Below are positions 53,465 to 60,881 of a DNA stretch of 64,000 nt, piece after piece. The DNA is taken from assembly GCF_000718165.1 (NCBI RefSeq), contig NZ_JOEY01000024.1, positions 62,001 through 126,000 on the forward strand, in the 5' to 3' direction. Both the position numbers and the translations under genes were made by a program. The DNA comes from Streptomyces fulvoviolaceus (GTDB lineage Bacteria; Actinomycetota; Actinomycetes; Streptomycetales; Streptomycetaceae). How positions within the stretch are numbered: position 1 is the stretch's first letter; each line of letters starts with the position of its first letter. A model generated the notes under the pieces. The model worked only from the letters and a program-made list of their open reading frames with translations. It ran no database searches and was not told the origin of the DNA.

Positions 53465-54276
53465 GTTGCTACTTCCTTCATGACTTCGGCGATCAGGTCG
53501 ACCGACTTCTGAACGTCAAGGGCAGTGCCCATGAGCAGATCATAGGCTCGTTGGGCGGCCTTGACCTCTGTCGGGTCGGCCAGAAGCTGGCCCTTCAGGA
53601 AGCCGTCCACGTACACCACCGGATTGCCCTCCGCGAAGGTCAGCGAGTGGAACGGTCCGGCGATGCCTGCGTGTGCCCCCGCCGAGAACGGCACCACCTG
53701 AATCACGGTGGATGGCCGCTCGGATACATCGATCAACTGCTGTAGCTGCTCGCGCATCACCTGACTGTCGGCCACCTTGCGCCTCAGTGCGTATTCCTCC
53801 ATGACGACCCACAACTCGGGCGGAGTCTCTCGTTCGAGGATGGCCTGTCGTTCCATGCGGGCGTCCAGTAGCCCGTCAACGTCGTTGCTGCGTCCAGAGG
53901 CCAGGACGGCGTGAGCGTAGGCCCTTGTCTGTAGGAGTCCAGGGATGATCATCGTGTCGAATGCGCGGATGATGGCTGCTTGGGCTTCAAGCTCGACGTA
54001 CGGCCGGAACCAACTCGGGTACGCGTACTTGATGACCAGAGGCCACAGTCGTTCGAAATGGCCACCTGTTTGGAAGAACTCATCCGCGTGCAGCGCGAAG
54101 TTCTTGGATGGTACGCGCTTGGCGTTCTCGATCTTGTTGACCAAAGTGCGGTTGCAGAAACACGCGTCAGCAAGTGCTTGTTGCGACTTGCCCTGTTCGG
54201 CGCGGAGCCGCTGCAACTCGTCCCCGAAGAACTTCAGCATGCTGTCGGTCTCGTTCTGCTCTTCGAGTACGGCCAC
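53461..54276 (-). CDS. XRE-family regulator with DUF5753 domain
   Basis: A 271-residue regulator. The HTH (about residues 15-70; LQRLRAEQGKSQQALADACF, NRTLVNKIENAKRVPS) precedes a DUF5753 domain (TMIIPGLLQTRAYAHAVLASG, then VVPFSAGAHAGIAGPFHSL). The GTG at 54276 (VAVLEEQNETD) is chosen for its AGGGAAGG upstream; longer forms would translate the operator region. Probably the element's maintenance or copy regulator, acting at the palindromes in the divergent promoter. Confidence 0.85.
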   Translation of the reverse strand: MAVLEEQNETDSMLKFFGDELQRLRAEQGKSQQALADACFCNRTLVNKIENAKRVPSKNFALHADEFFQTGGHFERLWPLVIKYAYPSWFRPYVELEAQAAIIRAFDTMIIPGLLQTRAYAHAVLASGRSNDVDGLLDARMERQAILERETPPELWVVMEEYALRRKVADSQVMREQLQQLIDVSERPSTVIQVVPFSAGAHAGIAGPFHSLTFAEGNPVVYVDGFLKGQLLADPTEVKAAQRAYDLLMGTALDVQKSVDLIAEVMKEVAT

Positions 54277-54306
54277 CGGCTCAACCTTCCCTGTGACATG
54301 GGGTGT

Positions 54307-54351
54307 TGTCACACGTGACACCCGCGACTGTCAACACCTCGGACCTGTTGA
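54307..54351. promoter_or_regulatory. Two operator palindromes in the XRE divergent promoter
   Basis: TGTCAC-AC-GTGACA at 54307-54320 and TCAACA-N9-TGTTGA at 54331-54351, lying between the XRE gene and the rightward small-gene operon. A further TGTGACA occurs at 54292. Likely sites of XRE autoregulation. Confidence 0.6.
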
Positions 54352-54409
54352 TCGTAACGCCGGACGGCGACGATGGAACTACGAACAGCAACCTCCGAGA
54401 GGTATGGAA

Positions 54410-54661
54410 ATGGTGTCCCCCCACGACGATCCTGATGTGCGACCGGCAGCTGTTGAGGCGTCAGAGGTGTCCATCGCACTCGGCGGAGCACTCGACGATG
54501 CCGGGATCAGGCTCCCCCAGTTCGCGGTCGCCACCAGTGGAGAATTCTTGATCCGGCTTGGTGCCTGCAACGTGCGCGTCGGCATGGTTCTGCACAACAT
54601 CATTCGCGACGGGCTCACGTTGCGTGCCAGGCACCCTGAGGAGTCCGTCAATGCCCGGTGA
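54410..54661 (+). CDS. Small element protein, unknown (83 aa)
   Basis: Starts MVSPHDDPDVRPAAVEASEV at ATG 54410, with GAGAGG 7 bases upstream (ATG 54404 is the alternative). The central part IALGGALDDAGIRLPQFAVA and GEFLIRLGACNVRVGMVLHNII looks like a small folded alpha/beta domain. First of three overlapping small genes. No family recognised. Confidence 0.6.
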   Translation: MVSPHDDPDVRPAAVEASEVSIALGGALDDAGIRLPQFAVATSGEFLIRLGACNVRVGMVLHNIIRDGLTLRARHPEESVNAR

Positions 54662-54731
54662 GCCCACTGATGTTCCCGAGAAAGTCAAGAAGAAGAACGA
54701 GGAGAGTAAGAGTGGATGGGGACGTCGATGA
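54651..54731 (+). CDS. 26-residue basic peptide gene
   Basis: ATG 54651 lies inside the end of the preceding gene, and its stop lies inside the start of the next. The peptide (MPGEPTDVPEKVKKKNEESK then SGWGRR) is highly charged. Its frame is nested neatly between two others, which favours a real coupled gene, but its size makes this uncertain. Confidence 0.4.
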   Translation: MPGEPTDVPEKVKKKNEESKSGWGRR

Positions 54732-54901
54732 GCTGGCCGCCACGTGTGACGTCTTCCGACGATGAAGTGCCCCGGGAACTTCGGTCTTGGCGATTCACTG
54801 CCGATGGCCCATTTTGGGGAGCGGTTCTCTGCCTTCTGATCTGGTTCTCTGTGTGTGGCTACATCGTCGTCTTAGTGGTGCTAGAGAAGAGGACCCCTTG
54901 A
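54716..54901 (+). CDS. Small single-span membrane protein (61 aa)
   Basis: Starts at ATG 54716 with GAGGAGAG 9 bases upstream. Residues about 33-56 form one membrane span (FWGAVLCLLIWFSVCGYIVV). Small membrane proteins (Spd-type) are common in Streptomyces integrative plasmids, where they assist spread; that role is a guess here. Confidence 0.55.
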   Translation: MGTSMSWPPRVTSSDDEVPRELRSWRFTADGPFWGAVLCLLIWFSVCGYIVVLVVLEKRTP

Positions 54902-54982
54902 ACTCCCGCCTCCGTCAAGGATGATTCCGAAGACTGGTCTCCCCTTGCCAAGTCAGAGCCCTTGGCGGAGGCGGGGTATCAC

Positions 54983-55056
54983 GCCTTCCCTTACCGGTGG
55001 ATACGGTCCCGTGTATCCCCGCAAGAACCGGTGAGGGAAGGCTTTTGTATTTCTTC
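54983..55056. terminator. Strong 60-base hairpin terminator in the element
   Basis: Outer arms GCCTTCCCTTACCGGT (54983-54998) and ACCGGTGAGGGAAGGC (55027-55042) pair with one mismatch, and inner GGATAC/GTATCC extends the stem. TTTTGTATTTCTTCTT follows. It closes the small-gene operon and insulates the palindromic region. Confidence 0.75.
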
Positions 55057-55096
55057 TTGGGCTTGTTGATCTGCCCTGGTGATGGCGCGGTTTGGG

Positions 55097-55278
55097 CACG
55101 CCGCCGGCCGTAGAGGCTTTTGGGCGGGAGCTGCCATGGGGCGAGTGAACAGGGGGCCTTACGCTCGCCAGCGGATCGGGCAGTCTCTTGGAGCCTGCCC
55201 GCAATAGCCCGATCGGCCCCCTGTTCTTCGAGGCTCGCCCCATGGTGGCTGCCTAAAAGCCTCGTAGGCCGTCGGCCC
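55097..55278. repeat. Long imperfect inverted repeat, candidate replication or transfer origin
   Basis: About 180 bases forming one large dyad. The left arm contains AGGCTTTTGGGCG, CCATGGGGCGAG and GAACAGGGGGCC; the right arm (55215-55270) contains the complements GGCCCCCTGTTC, CTCGCCCCATGG and GCC-AAAAGCCT. The centre repeats GATCGGGCA/GCCCGATC. Such structure suits a single-strand origin, oriT-like site or replication origin near rep. No convincing protein is encoded. Confidence 0.7.
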
Positions 55279-55935
55279 CCGGCCCAAGAGGGTGAACCCA
55301 AACTCCAGCTGTTCCGGCGGGTATGAACTGGCTGATGCCGCGTGGGACAGGTTCTTGGGCTGGCCGGTGAGAGTGTCGTGGTCCGGATCGGTGGCTGGGC
55401 TGCTGGAGGCCGTGAGTCTCGGGCCAGAGTTCACGGGGTCGGGGCGGGCAAGGTGGGCCGTGCTGGATCTGGCGCACATCTCCGGGCGCGTCTGGTGTGC
55501 GCCGGGGCGGCGGCGCCCCGGACCGGACCGGCCGAAGGCCGCATGCCGGGCCGGGGTGCGGCAAGCCGTTCCGGCGGCGCGCCGAAGGCGCGCCTGGACA
55601 AGGTAAAGCCAGATTCCGCCACCCCCCGAACCGCTGACCGCTCCCGTCTCCCGCTGGATGCACGGCGCGGAATGCAACCGGCCGGACAGAAACGCTCGGT
55701 CCACCGTTGCCGGAGCCGAGAGACTCCCGCCCTGCGGACGTGCCCTCAAGTGCCTTCGCCTCGGCGGTAATTCAGTTGACGTACCGCTGCCGTTATGAGT
55801 CGGCGCGAGCTGATGTGGTTCTTACTCCGGCCGATTCCATTACGGAGTTCCGGAAGTTCCCGATGTGCCGGTGGTGTGTATCACGGAAAAGTAACAGGCC
55901 GTTGTCGGTGGCAACTCATATAATTCAAAGGCAAG
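55279..55935. other. Non-coding, hairpin-rich region upstream of rep
   Basis: No gene is supported: frames open here lack plausible starts or protein-like composition. It holds compact hairpins (GGCCGAAGGCC near 55529; GGCGCGCC-GAA-GGCGCGCC near 55576-55594). From about 55770 it becomes AT-richer, leading into the rep promoter. Consistent with an origin or incompatibility region of a rolling-circle element. Confidence 0.5.
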
Positions 55936-55978
55936 TTGACTGCGCCTGATCAGGGCGTATGCAGGATACGCGCCCTGT
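55936..55978 (+). promoter_or_regulatory. Candidate rep promoter and operator
   Basis: TTGACT at 55936-55941, and TATGCA about 16 bases on. The palindrome CCTGATCAGG (55945-55954) lies in the spacer, and a dyad GGGCGTA/TACGCGCCC follows (55953-55975). The overlap of operator and promoter suggests repression in the integrated state. Confidence 0.5.
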
Positions 55979-55998
55979 GAGCGCAAAGGAGAGAAGCC

Positions 55999-56178
55999 AT
56001 GAACACCCGTTACCTACTTCCCGATTTCAGGCTCTGGAGGCCGCGCCATGTCTGCCGAACCACGCACCATCACCGCACAAGCAACCAACCTGTCCGCCGG
56101 ATCGTCCGCTCCGGCCGGGCGTTCCGACGCTCTGGCGCGCGAACTACGTCTGCAAGCTCTCTCAGAGGTGGACCGTGA
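55999..56178 (+). CDS. Possible 59-residue leader gene overlapping the rep start
   Basis: ATG 55999 has a strong AAAGGAGAG 7 bases upstream and encodes MNTRYLLPDFRLWRPRHVCR then a basic, Arg-rich remainder, ending within rep in another frame. The composition is poor for a folded protein. It may serve to couple or limit rep translation, or it may be a by-product. Confidence 0.35.
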   Translation: MNTRYLLPDFRLWRPRHVCRTTHHHRTSNQPVRRIVRSGRAFRRSGARTTSASSLRGGP

Positions 56179-57541
56179 CCTTATACGGCTCGTCAACGAT
56201 CCGCTCTTCTCCCGCTGGAAGGAGCAGATCAAAGCAATTGGCGGCTGCGCCAATCCCATTTACCTGTCCGGTTCCACGGTCACCCGTAATGCCGTCACGG
56301 GTGAGGTGTTCTCCTCGTACTCGACGGACGGGGAGCCTGGTGAGCGGCTGGCGGTGCGCTGCCGTAACCGGCGTGCCTCGGTGTGCGAGCCGTGCTCTCG
56401 CCTGCATGCCGGGGATACCTTCCAGCTGATCCGTGCGGGCTTGTCCGGCGGCAAAGGTGTACCGGATGCGGTGCGGGATCGGCCCCGGCTGTTCGTCACG
56501 CTGACCGCCCCCTCGTTCGGGCCGGTACATCGCGTGCTCGACGGAGATCGGTGCCGTCCGCGCCGGGATGATCCGCGCTGCGAGCATGGGCTGCGCCTCG
56601 GCTGCGGCCTGGTGCACACCGAGGATGACCCGCTGGTCGGCCTGCCGCTGTGCCCGGACTGCTACGACTACACCGGGCATGTGCTGTGGCACGCACACGC
56701 CGGACGGCTATGGGACCGGTTCACCACCGCCGTACGGCGTCACCTGGCCTCGGCCGGTGGGATACCGCGCTCCAAGCTCGGTGAGCACCTGGTGGTGTCC
56801 TTCGCCAAGGTCGCCGAGTTCCAGCGGCGCGCGGCGATCCACTTCCATGCCGTCGTACGCCTGGACGGGCCGGACGGTCCCGCCTCATCCGCGCCGGACT
56901 GGGCCAGTGAGGACCTGCTCCTGGACGCGGTCGAGCACGCTGCCGCGTCCAGCTTCGTCACGGTGCCGGACTCCGGCGCCTACGGCACCGAACGGGTCGG
57001 CTGGGGAGAGCAGTTCGACGCCCACCCGATCCGCCCTCTCCCCGATAGTGACATTCCGTCAGATGCGGCCGTCGCCGGGTACGTCGCCAAGTACGTCACC
57101 AAGGGCGCGGCCGACACAGCTGCCGGACTGGACTACCGCGTCACCAGCCTGGAAGACATCCGCGCGGCGGTCGTCAACAGTCACGTACGGGCCCTGATGG
57201 GTACCTGCTGGCGCCTGGGCGGCCTCGCCGAACTGGAACACCTCCGGCTCCGCGCCTGGGCTCATGGCCTCGGCTACCGGGGCCACATCCTCACCAAGTC
57301 CCGCCGCTACTCCACCACCTACGGCGCACTGCGCGAGGAGCGCGCCGACCACCGCAGGGGCGACACCAAACCCGGGGACGATCCGAACACAGTCACGGAA
57401 TCGGCCTGGCGCTACGCCGGATCCGGCTACACCCCCGGCGCCGCCGAATTCGCTGCCGGAATCGCCGAGAGCCACGCCCAGAGCCTCCAACTGGCCAAGG
57501 AGGCACGGGAGGACGCGCAGCAGTGGGGGGAGTGGTTGTGA
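56048..57541 (+). CDS. Rolling-circle replication initiator, RepSA-like
   Basis: A 497-residue initiator. Cys-rich segments (VRCRNRRASVCEPCSRLHAG; CEHGLRLGCG, CPDCYDY) probably bind zinc. HUH-type motif 2 is His265-Phe-His267 (IHFHAVVRLDG), and motif 3 is Tyr345-Val-Ala-Lys-Tyr349 (GYVAKYVTKGA), the nicking tyrosines. The family comprises RepSA of pSAM2 and related elements, which replicate the excised circle before transfer. GGAGG lies 8 bases before ATG 56048. The 49-residue gene starts in its stop codon. Confidence 0.9.
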   Translation: MSAEPRTITAQATNLSAGSSAPAGRSDALARELRLQALSEVDRDLIRLVNDPLFSRWKEQIKAIGGCANPIYLSGSTVTRNAVTGEVFSSYSTDGEPGERLAVRCRNRRASVCEPCSRLHAGDTFQLIRAGLSGGKGVPDAVRDRPRLFVTLTAPSFGPVHRVLDGDRCRPRRDDPRCEHGLRLGCGLVHTEDDPLVGLPLCPDCYDYTGHVLWHAHAGRLWDRFTTAVRRHLASAGGIPRSKLGEHLVVSFAKVAEFQRRAAIHFHAVVRLDGPDGPASSAPDWASEDLLLDAVEHAAASSFVTVPDSGAYGTERVGWGEQFDAHPIRPLPDSDIPSDAAVAGYVAKYVTKGAADTAAGLDYRVTSLEDIRAAVVNSHVRALMGTCWRLGGLAELEHLRLRAWAHGLGYRGHILTKSRRYSTTYGALREERADHRRGDTKPGDDPNTVTESAWRYAGSGYTPGAAEFAAGIAESHAQSLQLAKEAREDAQQWGEWL

Positions 57542-57687
57542 GTAATGCTAAGAAAAGGAGGAAACGGCAGTCCGGTGAAGTGATATCCCGCTCGCGGATC
57601 GTTGGGCGGGGCGAAAGAGTTACGGTGCGCGTGTATCGAGTCAGTGAGAGTGGAGAGCGGAAACTCGTCCGCGTAAAGAAGCCCTGA
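57538..57687 (+). CDS. 49-residue basic protein between rep and int, putative recombination directionality factor
   Basis: GTG overlaps the rep stop (GTGA). The protein starts VSNAKKRRKRQSGEVISRSR and ends KLVRVKKP. It is very basic, with a short beta-rich middle (ERVTVRVYRV). In AICEs the excisionase gene sits between rep and int; that is the only reason for the proposed role, and no HTH is visible. Confidence 0.55.
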   Translation: MSNAKKRRKRQSGEVISRSRIVGRGERVTVRVYRVSESGERKLVRVKKP

Positions 57688-57691
57688 CGTA

Positions 57692-57729
57692 AAGGAACCC
57701 CGGCTCCCTTGTGGGTGCCGGGGTTCCTT
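57692..57729. terminator. Bidirectional terminator between rep operon and integrase
   Basis: Perfect 13-base stem AAGGAACCCCGGC/GCCGGGGTTCCTT with a 12-base loop, flanked by A and T residues on either side, between convergent genes. Confidence 0.88.
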
Positions 57730-57735
57730 GCATTC

Positions 57736-59304
57736 TCAGAAACCAGTCTTGAAGGCGTCCTCTCGGATTACCAGGCGCTCCCTGACGTCCTCGGGAATCA
57801 GTAGGTCTGCCTCAACCTCGTTTGACTCGTTGTATCCCACCTCGAATTTGATACCGGCACGCAGGAGATCCCGAGACATATCTTCCGTGCCTCCAGCCTC
57901 CCACTGCTGTTGGTACGTGCGACCACCATGAGTGAGAACCCACCTGTCTTTGGTGCTCTCCGGATCGATCTCGTCCATCTGCTTGAGTAGGGACTGAAGA
58001 GTTTCCTCGGCGGTCTCTTTGACGAATCCCCCTCGGTCGAACCGGCCTCGGGGGGCGAGGCCTTCCATGTAGTACTTGATGGATGCTTCTACCTGGCGGA
58101 GCTGGTCTCGCTTTTCTGCACCACGGGCGTATTCCCTGTACTCAACGGGATGATCCCCAAGCTCCTCAAGCACAGCCTCCACGAGAGCCGCGTAAAGCTC
58201 TTGAGGGTCTGCTCCCTTGCCCCCGCATACACGGCACCGAAGGTACTTGTACCGAATTCCTCGGCTGGTCGATGTACGTACGGTGTAGTTGGTCTTGCAG
58301 ATGCGGCAGACGATGACACCAAGGAACTTGGTTGCCCCTGCAGTCCATGGATTTTCATTGGTTCTGCTGGCTCGGTCGAGGGCGCTCTGTAGCTCGTCGA
58401 ACTCTTCCTGAGTCAGGATAGGTTCCGCTACCCTGATGGGATTTCCCTTGCCGTCGAGCACTTCCTTCGAGCGCTTCCGTCCGGACCGGCTAGAGGTCTC
58501 AACACGCAATCCCATGATGGCGGGATTACGAAGCTGAATGAGGAGTGTGGTTGAGGTCCACTTCCCGCCGTTCGCCCCCGGGATTCGTGCGCGATTGAGA
58601 ATCTTGGCCATCTTCGAAGCGGAGACGCCTCGTAGCGCCGCGCCGTAAGCCCAGCGCAAGATCCTGTAACGGAAGGGGTCAATTACGAGGCGGACCTTCT
58701 CGCCTTTGCCCTTTTCTGTCATGTACCCAAACGGGGGGCGACCGATGATCCAGGTTTCCTGCGTCTTCGCGTGCTGCCACACGGAGGCAACTCGGATACC
58801 GGTGTTTGCGGCCTCGATCTCTGCCATGCCAGCAATGAGGGAGACGATTGTCTTGCCTATCGTGCTGGAGAGGTCGATGGGGTCGTGAAGGGACTTGAGG
58901 TTCTTCCCGTACTCCTGGCACCAGTTGATGATCACTTGTAGGTCCAGGATGCGGCGGACGAAGCGGTCCAGCTTCCAGAACATCAGAACGTCGAACTCGG
59001 GGGACCGGTCGTTGAGCCACTCCCCCAGTTCCTTGCGCTTCCAAGGCGGGACCTTGGTCGCCGATACGTTCAGGTCCCTGGCGACTCCTACGACTCTGAC
59101 CCTGTCGTCGTTCGCCTTGCGCCAGAGGTCCAGCTCTTGGCGTACCGGAGACGTCGTGTCGTCGGTCAGGATCGACAGGCGCACTGAGAGCAGCGCGCGC
59201 GGAGAGTCCTCCGGGAGTTGCTCGTTCACAGACTTGAGGTGCGCAAGCTCGGTCAACTCGCCCTCTGTCCATGGGCGATCGTGGCTCGCTCTCGTGATCG
59301 TCAT
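57736..59304 (-). CDS. Large serine recombinase (integrase)
   Basis: A 522-residue large serine integrase. The catalytic Ser44 lies in RLSILTDDTTSPVRQ, preceded by an N-terminal extension of about 35 residues. The resolvase core has FDVLMFWKLDRFVRR and TIGKTIVSLIAGMAEIE. The recombinase domain has GRPPFGYMTEKGKG and the zinc ribbon CRICKTNY...LRCRVCGG, followed by a coiled-coil region. It integrates the element at the 7-base core and sits 40 bases from attR, as is usual. Codon usage and GC are lower than in the host genes. Confidence 0.93.
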   Translation of the reverse strand: MTITRASHDRPWTEGELTELAHLKSVNEQLPEDSPRALLSVRLSILTDDTTSPVRQELDLWRKANDDRVRVVGVARDLNVSATKVPPWKRKELGEWLNDRSPEFDVLMFWKLDRFVRRILDLQVIINWCQEYGKNLKSLHDPIDLSSTIGKTIVSLIAGMAEIEAANTGIRVASVWQHAKTQETWIIGRPPFGYMTEKGKGEKVRLVIDPFRYRILRWAYGAALRGVSASKMAKILNRARIPGANGGKWTSTTLLIQLRNPAIMGLRVETSSRSGRKRSKEVLDGKGNPIRVAEPILTQEEFDELQSALDRASRTNENPWTAGATKFLGVIVCRICKTNYTVRTSTSRGIRYKYLRCRVCGGKGADPQELYAALVEAVLEELGDHPVEYREYARGAEKRDQLRQVEASIKYYMEGLAPRGRFDRGGFVKETAEETLQSLLKQMDEIDPESTKDRWVLTHGGRTYQQQWEAGGTEDMSRDLLRAGIKFEVGYNESNEVEADLLIPEDVRERLVIREDAFKTGF

Positions 59305-59315
59305 GCGGCAAGCCT

Positions 59316-59350
59316 AAGGTGTTTGTCACCTTGGATACACCTGGCCGCAG
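59316..59350 (+). other. attR with integrase-arm inverted repeat
   Basis: The core GCCGCAG at 59344-59350 is preceded, on the element side, by a perfect inverted repeat AAGGTG-TTTGT-CACCTT (59316-59332). Host sequence of the hydrolase gene resumes immediately after the core. Confidence 0.75.
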
Positions 59351-59659
59351 GTCTACTGGAACATCGGCTTCGCGGCCGCCGACTACGCCAAGCTGGTGTC
59401 CTGGTGGGCCAAGACGGCCCAGGGGAGCAGGACGAAGCTCTATGTGGGCGAAGCCCTGTACAAGGCCGGTGATCCGGCGCAGGCGGCGGCCTGGCAGGAC
59501 CCCGCCGAGCTCTCGCGGCACCTCACCCTCGCCAAGGACCACAGCGAGGTGCGCGGACATGTCTTCTTCGCCGCCAAGGAAGTGACGGCGGATCCCATCG
59601 GCGCCATGGCGCGGGTGGTCGCCGACCACTACGGGCGGCCGGCGAGGACCCCGCGCTGA
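59351..59659 (+). pseudogene. Displaced native 3' end of the glycosyl-hydrolase-like gene
   Basis: In-frame continuation of the hydrolase (VYWNIGFAAADYAKLVSWWA ... VVADHYGRPARTPR, about 102 codons), now without a start. It is highly similar to the element-encoded replacement end in 52636-52956. An ATG at 59396 could make an 87-residue fragment, but there is no reason to think it functions. On excision of the element it would be rejoined to 51715-52635. Confidence 0.88.
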
Positions 59660-59660
59660 C

Positions 59661-59855
59661 CTACCTGCCGAGCTCCTTGTGCCGGATCTCGGTGTCGGGG
59701 CCGGGTGAGCACACGCCCTCGTGCCCGTCCTCGAAGCGGACGCGGTACGGGGGGTTGCCCTCCTGGCCCATCACTTCGACGATCTCGCCGATCTTGTCGT
59801 GCTGTCCGACCACCCTGCCGTGCTGGACGATCTGGTCGCCCACGGTTGCACGCAT
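59661..59855 (-). CDS. DUF1918 protein
   Basis: A 64-residue SH3-like protein (MRATVGDQIVQHGRVVGQHD, then GEIVEVMGQEGNPPYRVRFEDGHEG). DUF1918 proteins are abundant in actinobacteria; function unknown. GAGGAGG lies 8 bases before the ATG. Confidence 0.9.
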   Translation of the reverse strand: MRATVGDQIVQHGRVVGQHDKIGEIVEVMGQEGNPPYRVRFEDGHEGVCSPGPDTEIRHKELGR

Positions 59856-59948
59856 CTGAAGGGCCTCCTCACCATGTGCGGGAGCAGCGGTCCGTGGCCT
59901 TGAGTTTACGGCGCGGGGGCCCGGTTGGGACCGGCGCGTGCACGCCGC

Positions 59949-60881
59949 TCAGCCCCGCGCCCGCTGGGTGACGGCGATGCACACGAGCACCGCCGCGGCG
60001 GTCAGCGGGGCGGCCACCGTCAGGTGCTCGCCGAGCAGCAGCACCGACCACACCAGTGTGAGCAGGGGCTGGGCCAACTGCAACTGGCTGGCCTTGGGGA
60101 TCCCGATGGCCGCCATGCCCCGGTACCAGACGACCAGACCGAGGAACTGCGAGCCCGCAGCCACCCACAGCAGTCCGGCGACGCTGTGCGCGGTGAGGTG
60201 CACGGGCTCGTGCGACAGCGCGACCACGGCGGCGGGCACGGTGAGCGGCAGACACAGCACCAGCGCCCAGCCGACGACCTGCCAGCCGGGCATGACCCGG
60301 GCCAGCAGGCCGCCCTCGGTGTAGCCGGCCGCGCACACCAGCAGCGCGGCGAAGAGATACAGGTCGGCGGAGGTCAGGGCGCCACCGCTCTGCTGCACGG
60401 TGAAGGCGACCACCGCGGCCGCGCCCGCGCCCGCCGCGGCCCAGAAGGTGCGGGAGGGGCGGGTGCCCAGGCGCAGGGCGGACAGCAGGGCGGTGGTCAG
60501 CGGGAGGAGGCCGACCACCACGGCGGCGTGCGCGGTGGTCGACGTCTGCAGCGCGAGCGTGGTCAGCAGCGGGAAGCCGACGACGACCCCGGCGGCGACG
60601 ACCGCGAGGCCCGCCCAGTGGCGGCGGGCGGGAACCGGTACACGCAGCGCCAGCAGACAGGACCCGGCGATCAGCGCCGCGAGGACGCTCCGTACGGCCA
60701 CCAGCGACCAGGCGCCGAAGCCTTCCAGGCCCCACGCGGTCGCGGGGAAGGTGAGGGAGAAGGAGACGACGCCGAGGGCGGCGAGGAGAGTGCCCCTCGT
60801 CCGGGAGACGGGGGACACGGGGGAGACGGGGGCGGCAACCGCTATCCGGGTGGAGGGGGTAGCGCTACTCTGTACTCTCAT
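59949..60881 (-). CDS. EamA-family (DMT) exporter
   Basis: A 310-residue membrane protein of two five-helix EamA repeats (TLLAALGVVSFSLTFPATAWGLEG; AALLVCAAGYTEGGLLARVM). DMT exporters beside MocR regulators commonly export amino acids or amines. The ATG at 60881 overlaps, on the opposite strand, the ATG of mocR. TACGCT lies 5 bases before the start on the minus strand, so the message may be leaderless. GTG 60818 is an alternative start. Confidence 0.88.
   Translation of the reverse strand: MRVQSSATPSTRIAVAAPVSPVSPVSRTRGTLLAALGVVSFSLTFPATAWGLEGFGAWSLVAVRSVLAALIAGSCLLALRVPVPARRHWAGLAVVAAGVVVGFPLLTTLALQTSTTAHAAVVVGLLPLTTALLSALRLGTRPSRTFWAAAGAGAAAVVAFTVQQSGGALTSADLYLFAALLVCAAGYTEGGLLARVMPGWQVVGWALVLCLPLTVPAAVVALSHEPVHLTAHSVAGLLWVAAGSQFLGLVVWYRGMAAIGIPKASQLQLAQPLLTLVWSVLLLGEHLTVAAPLTAAAVLVCIAVTQRARG
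60859..60868. promoter_or_regulatory. MocR operator candidate GTAGCGCTAC
   Basis: Perfect 10-base palindrome 12 bases before the mocR ATG, overlapping the first -10-like TACTCT at 60866-60871 and lying within the first codons of the divergent exporter gene. Confidence 0.5.

Larger units (their letters stand above)
52636..59350. mobile_element. 6.7-kb integrative element with serine recombinase and Rep, no FtsK-type transfer gene
   Basis: Contents in order: replacement 3' end of the target gene; a 77-residue protein; DUF397-XRE pair; three tiny genes; a long palindromic region; rep; a 49-residue basic protein; a large serine recombinase. Parts are clearly lower in GC than the flanks. Integrase plus rolling-circle Rep with no TraSA/FtsK-like translocase matches an actinomycete integrative mobilisable element rather than a self-transmissible AICE. 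Joining host halves across the core gives a continuous reading ...DYLVPQ/VYWNIGFAAADYA..., supporting the borders. Excision would restore the original gene. Confidence 0.88.

Noticed and set aside
55159..55770. Several open frames on both strands in the pre-rep region
   Set aside because: No ribosome-binding sites, biased Arg/Ala/Gly composition, and they run through hairpins and the palindrome.
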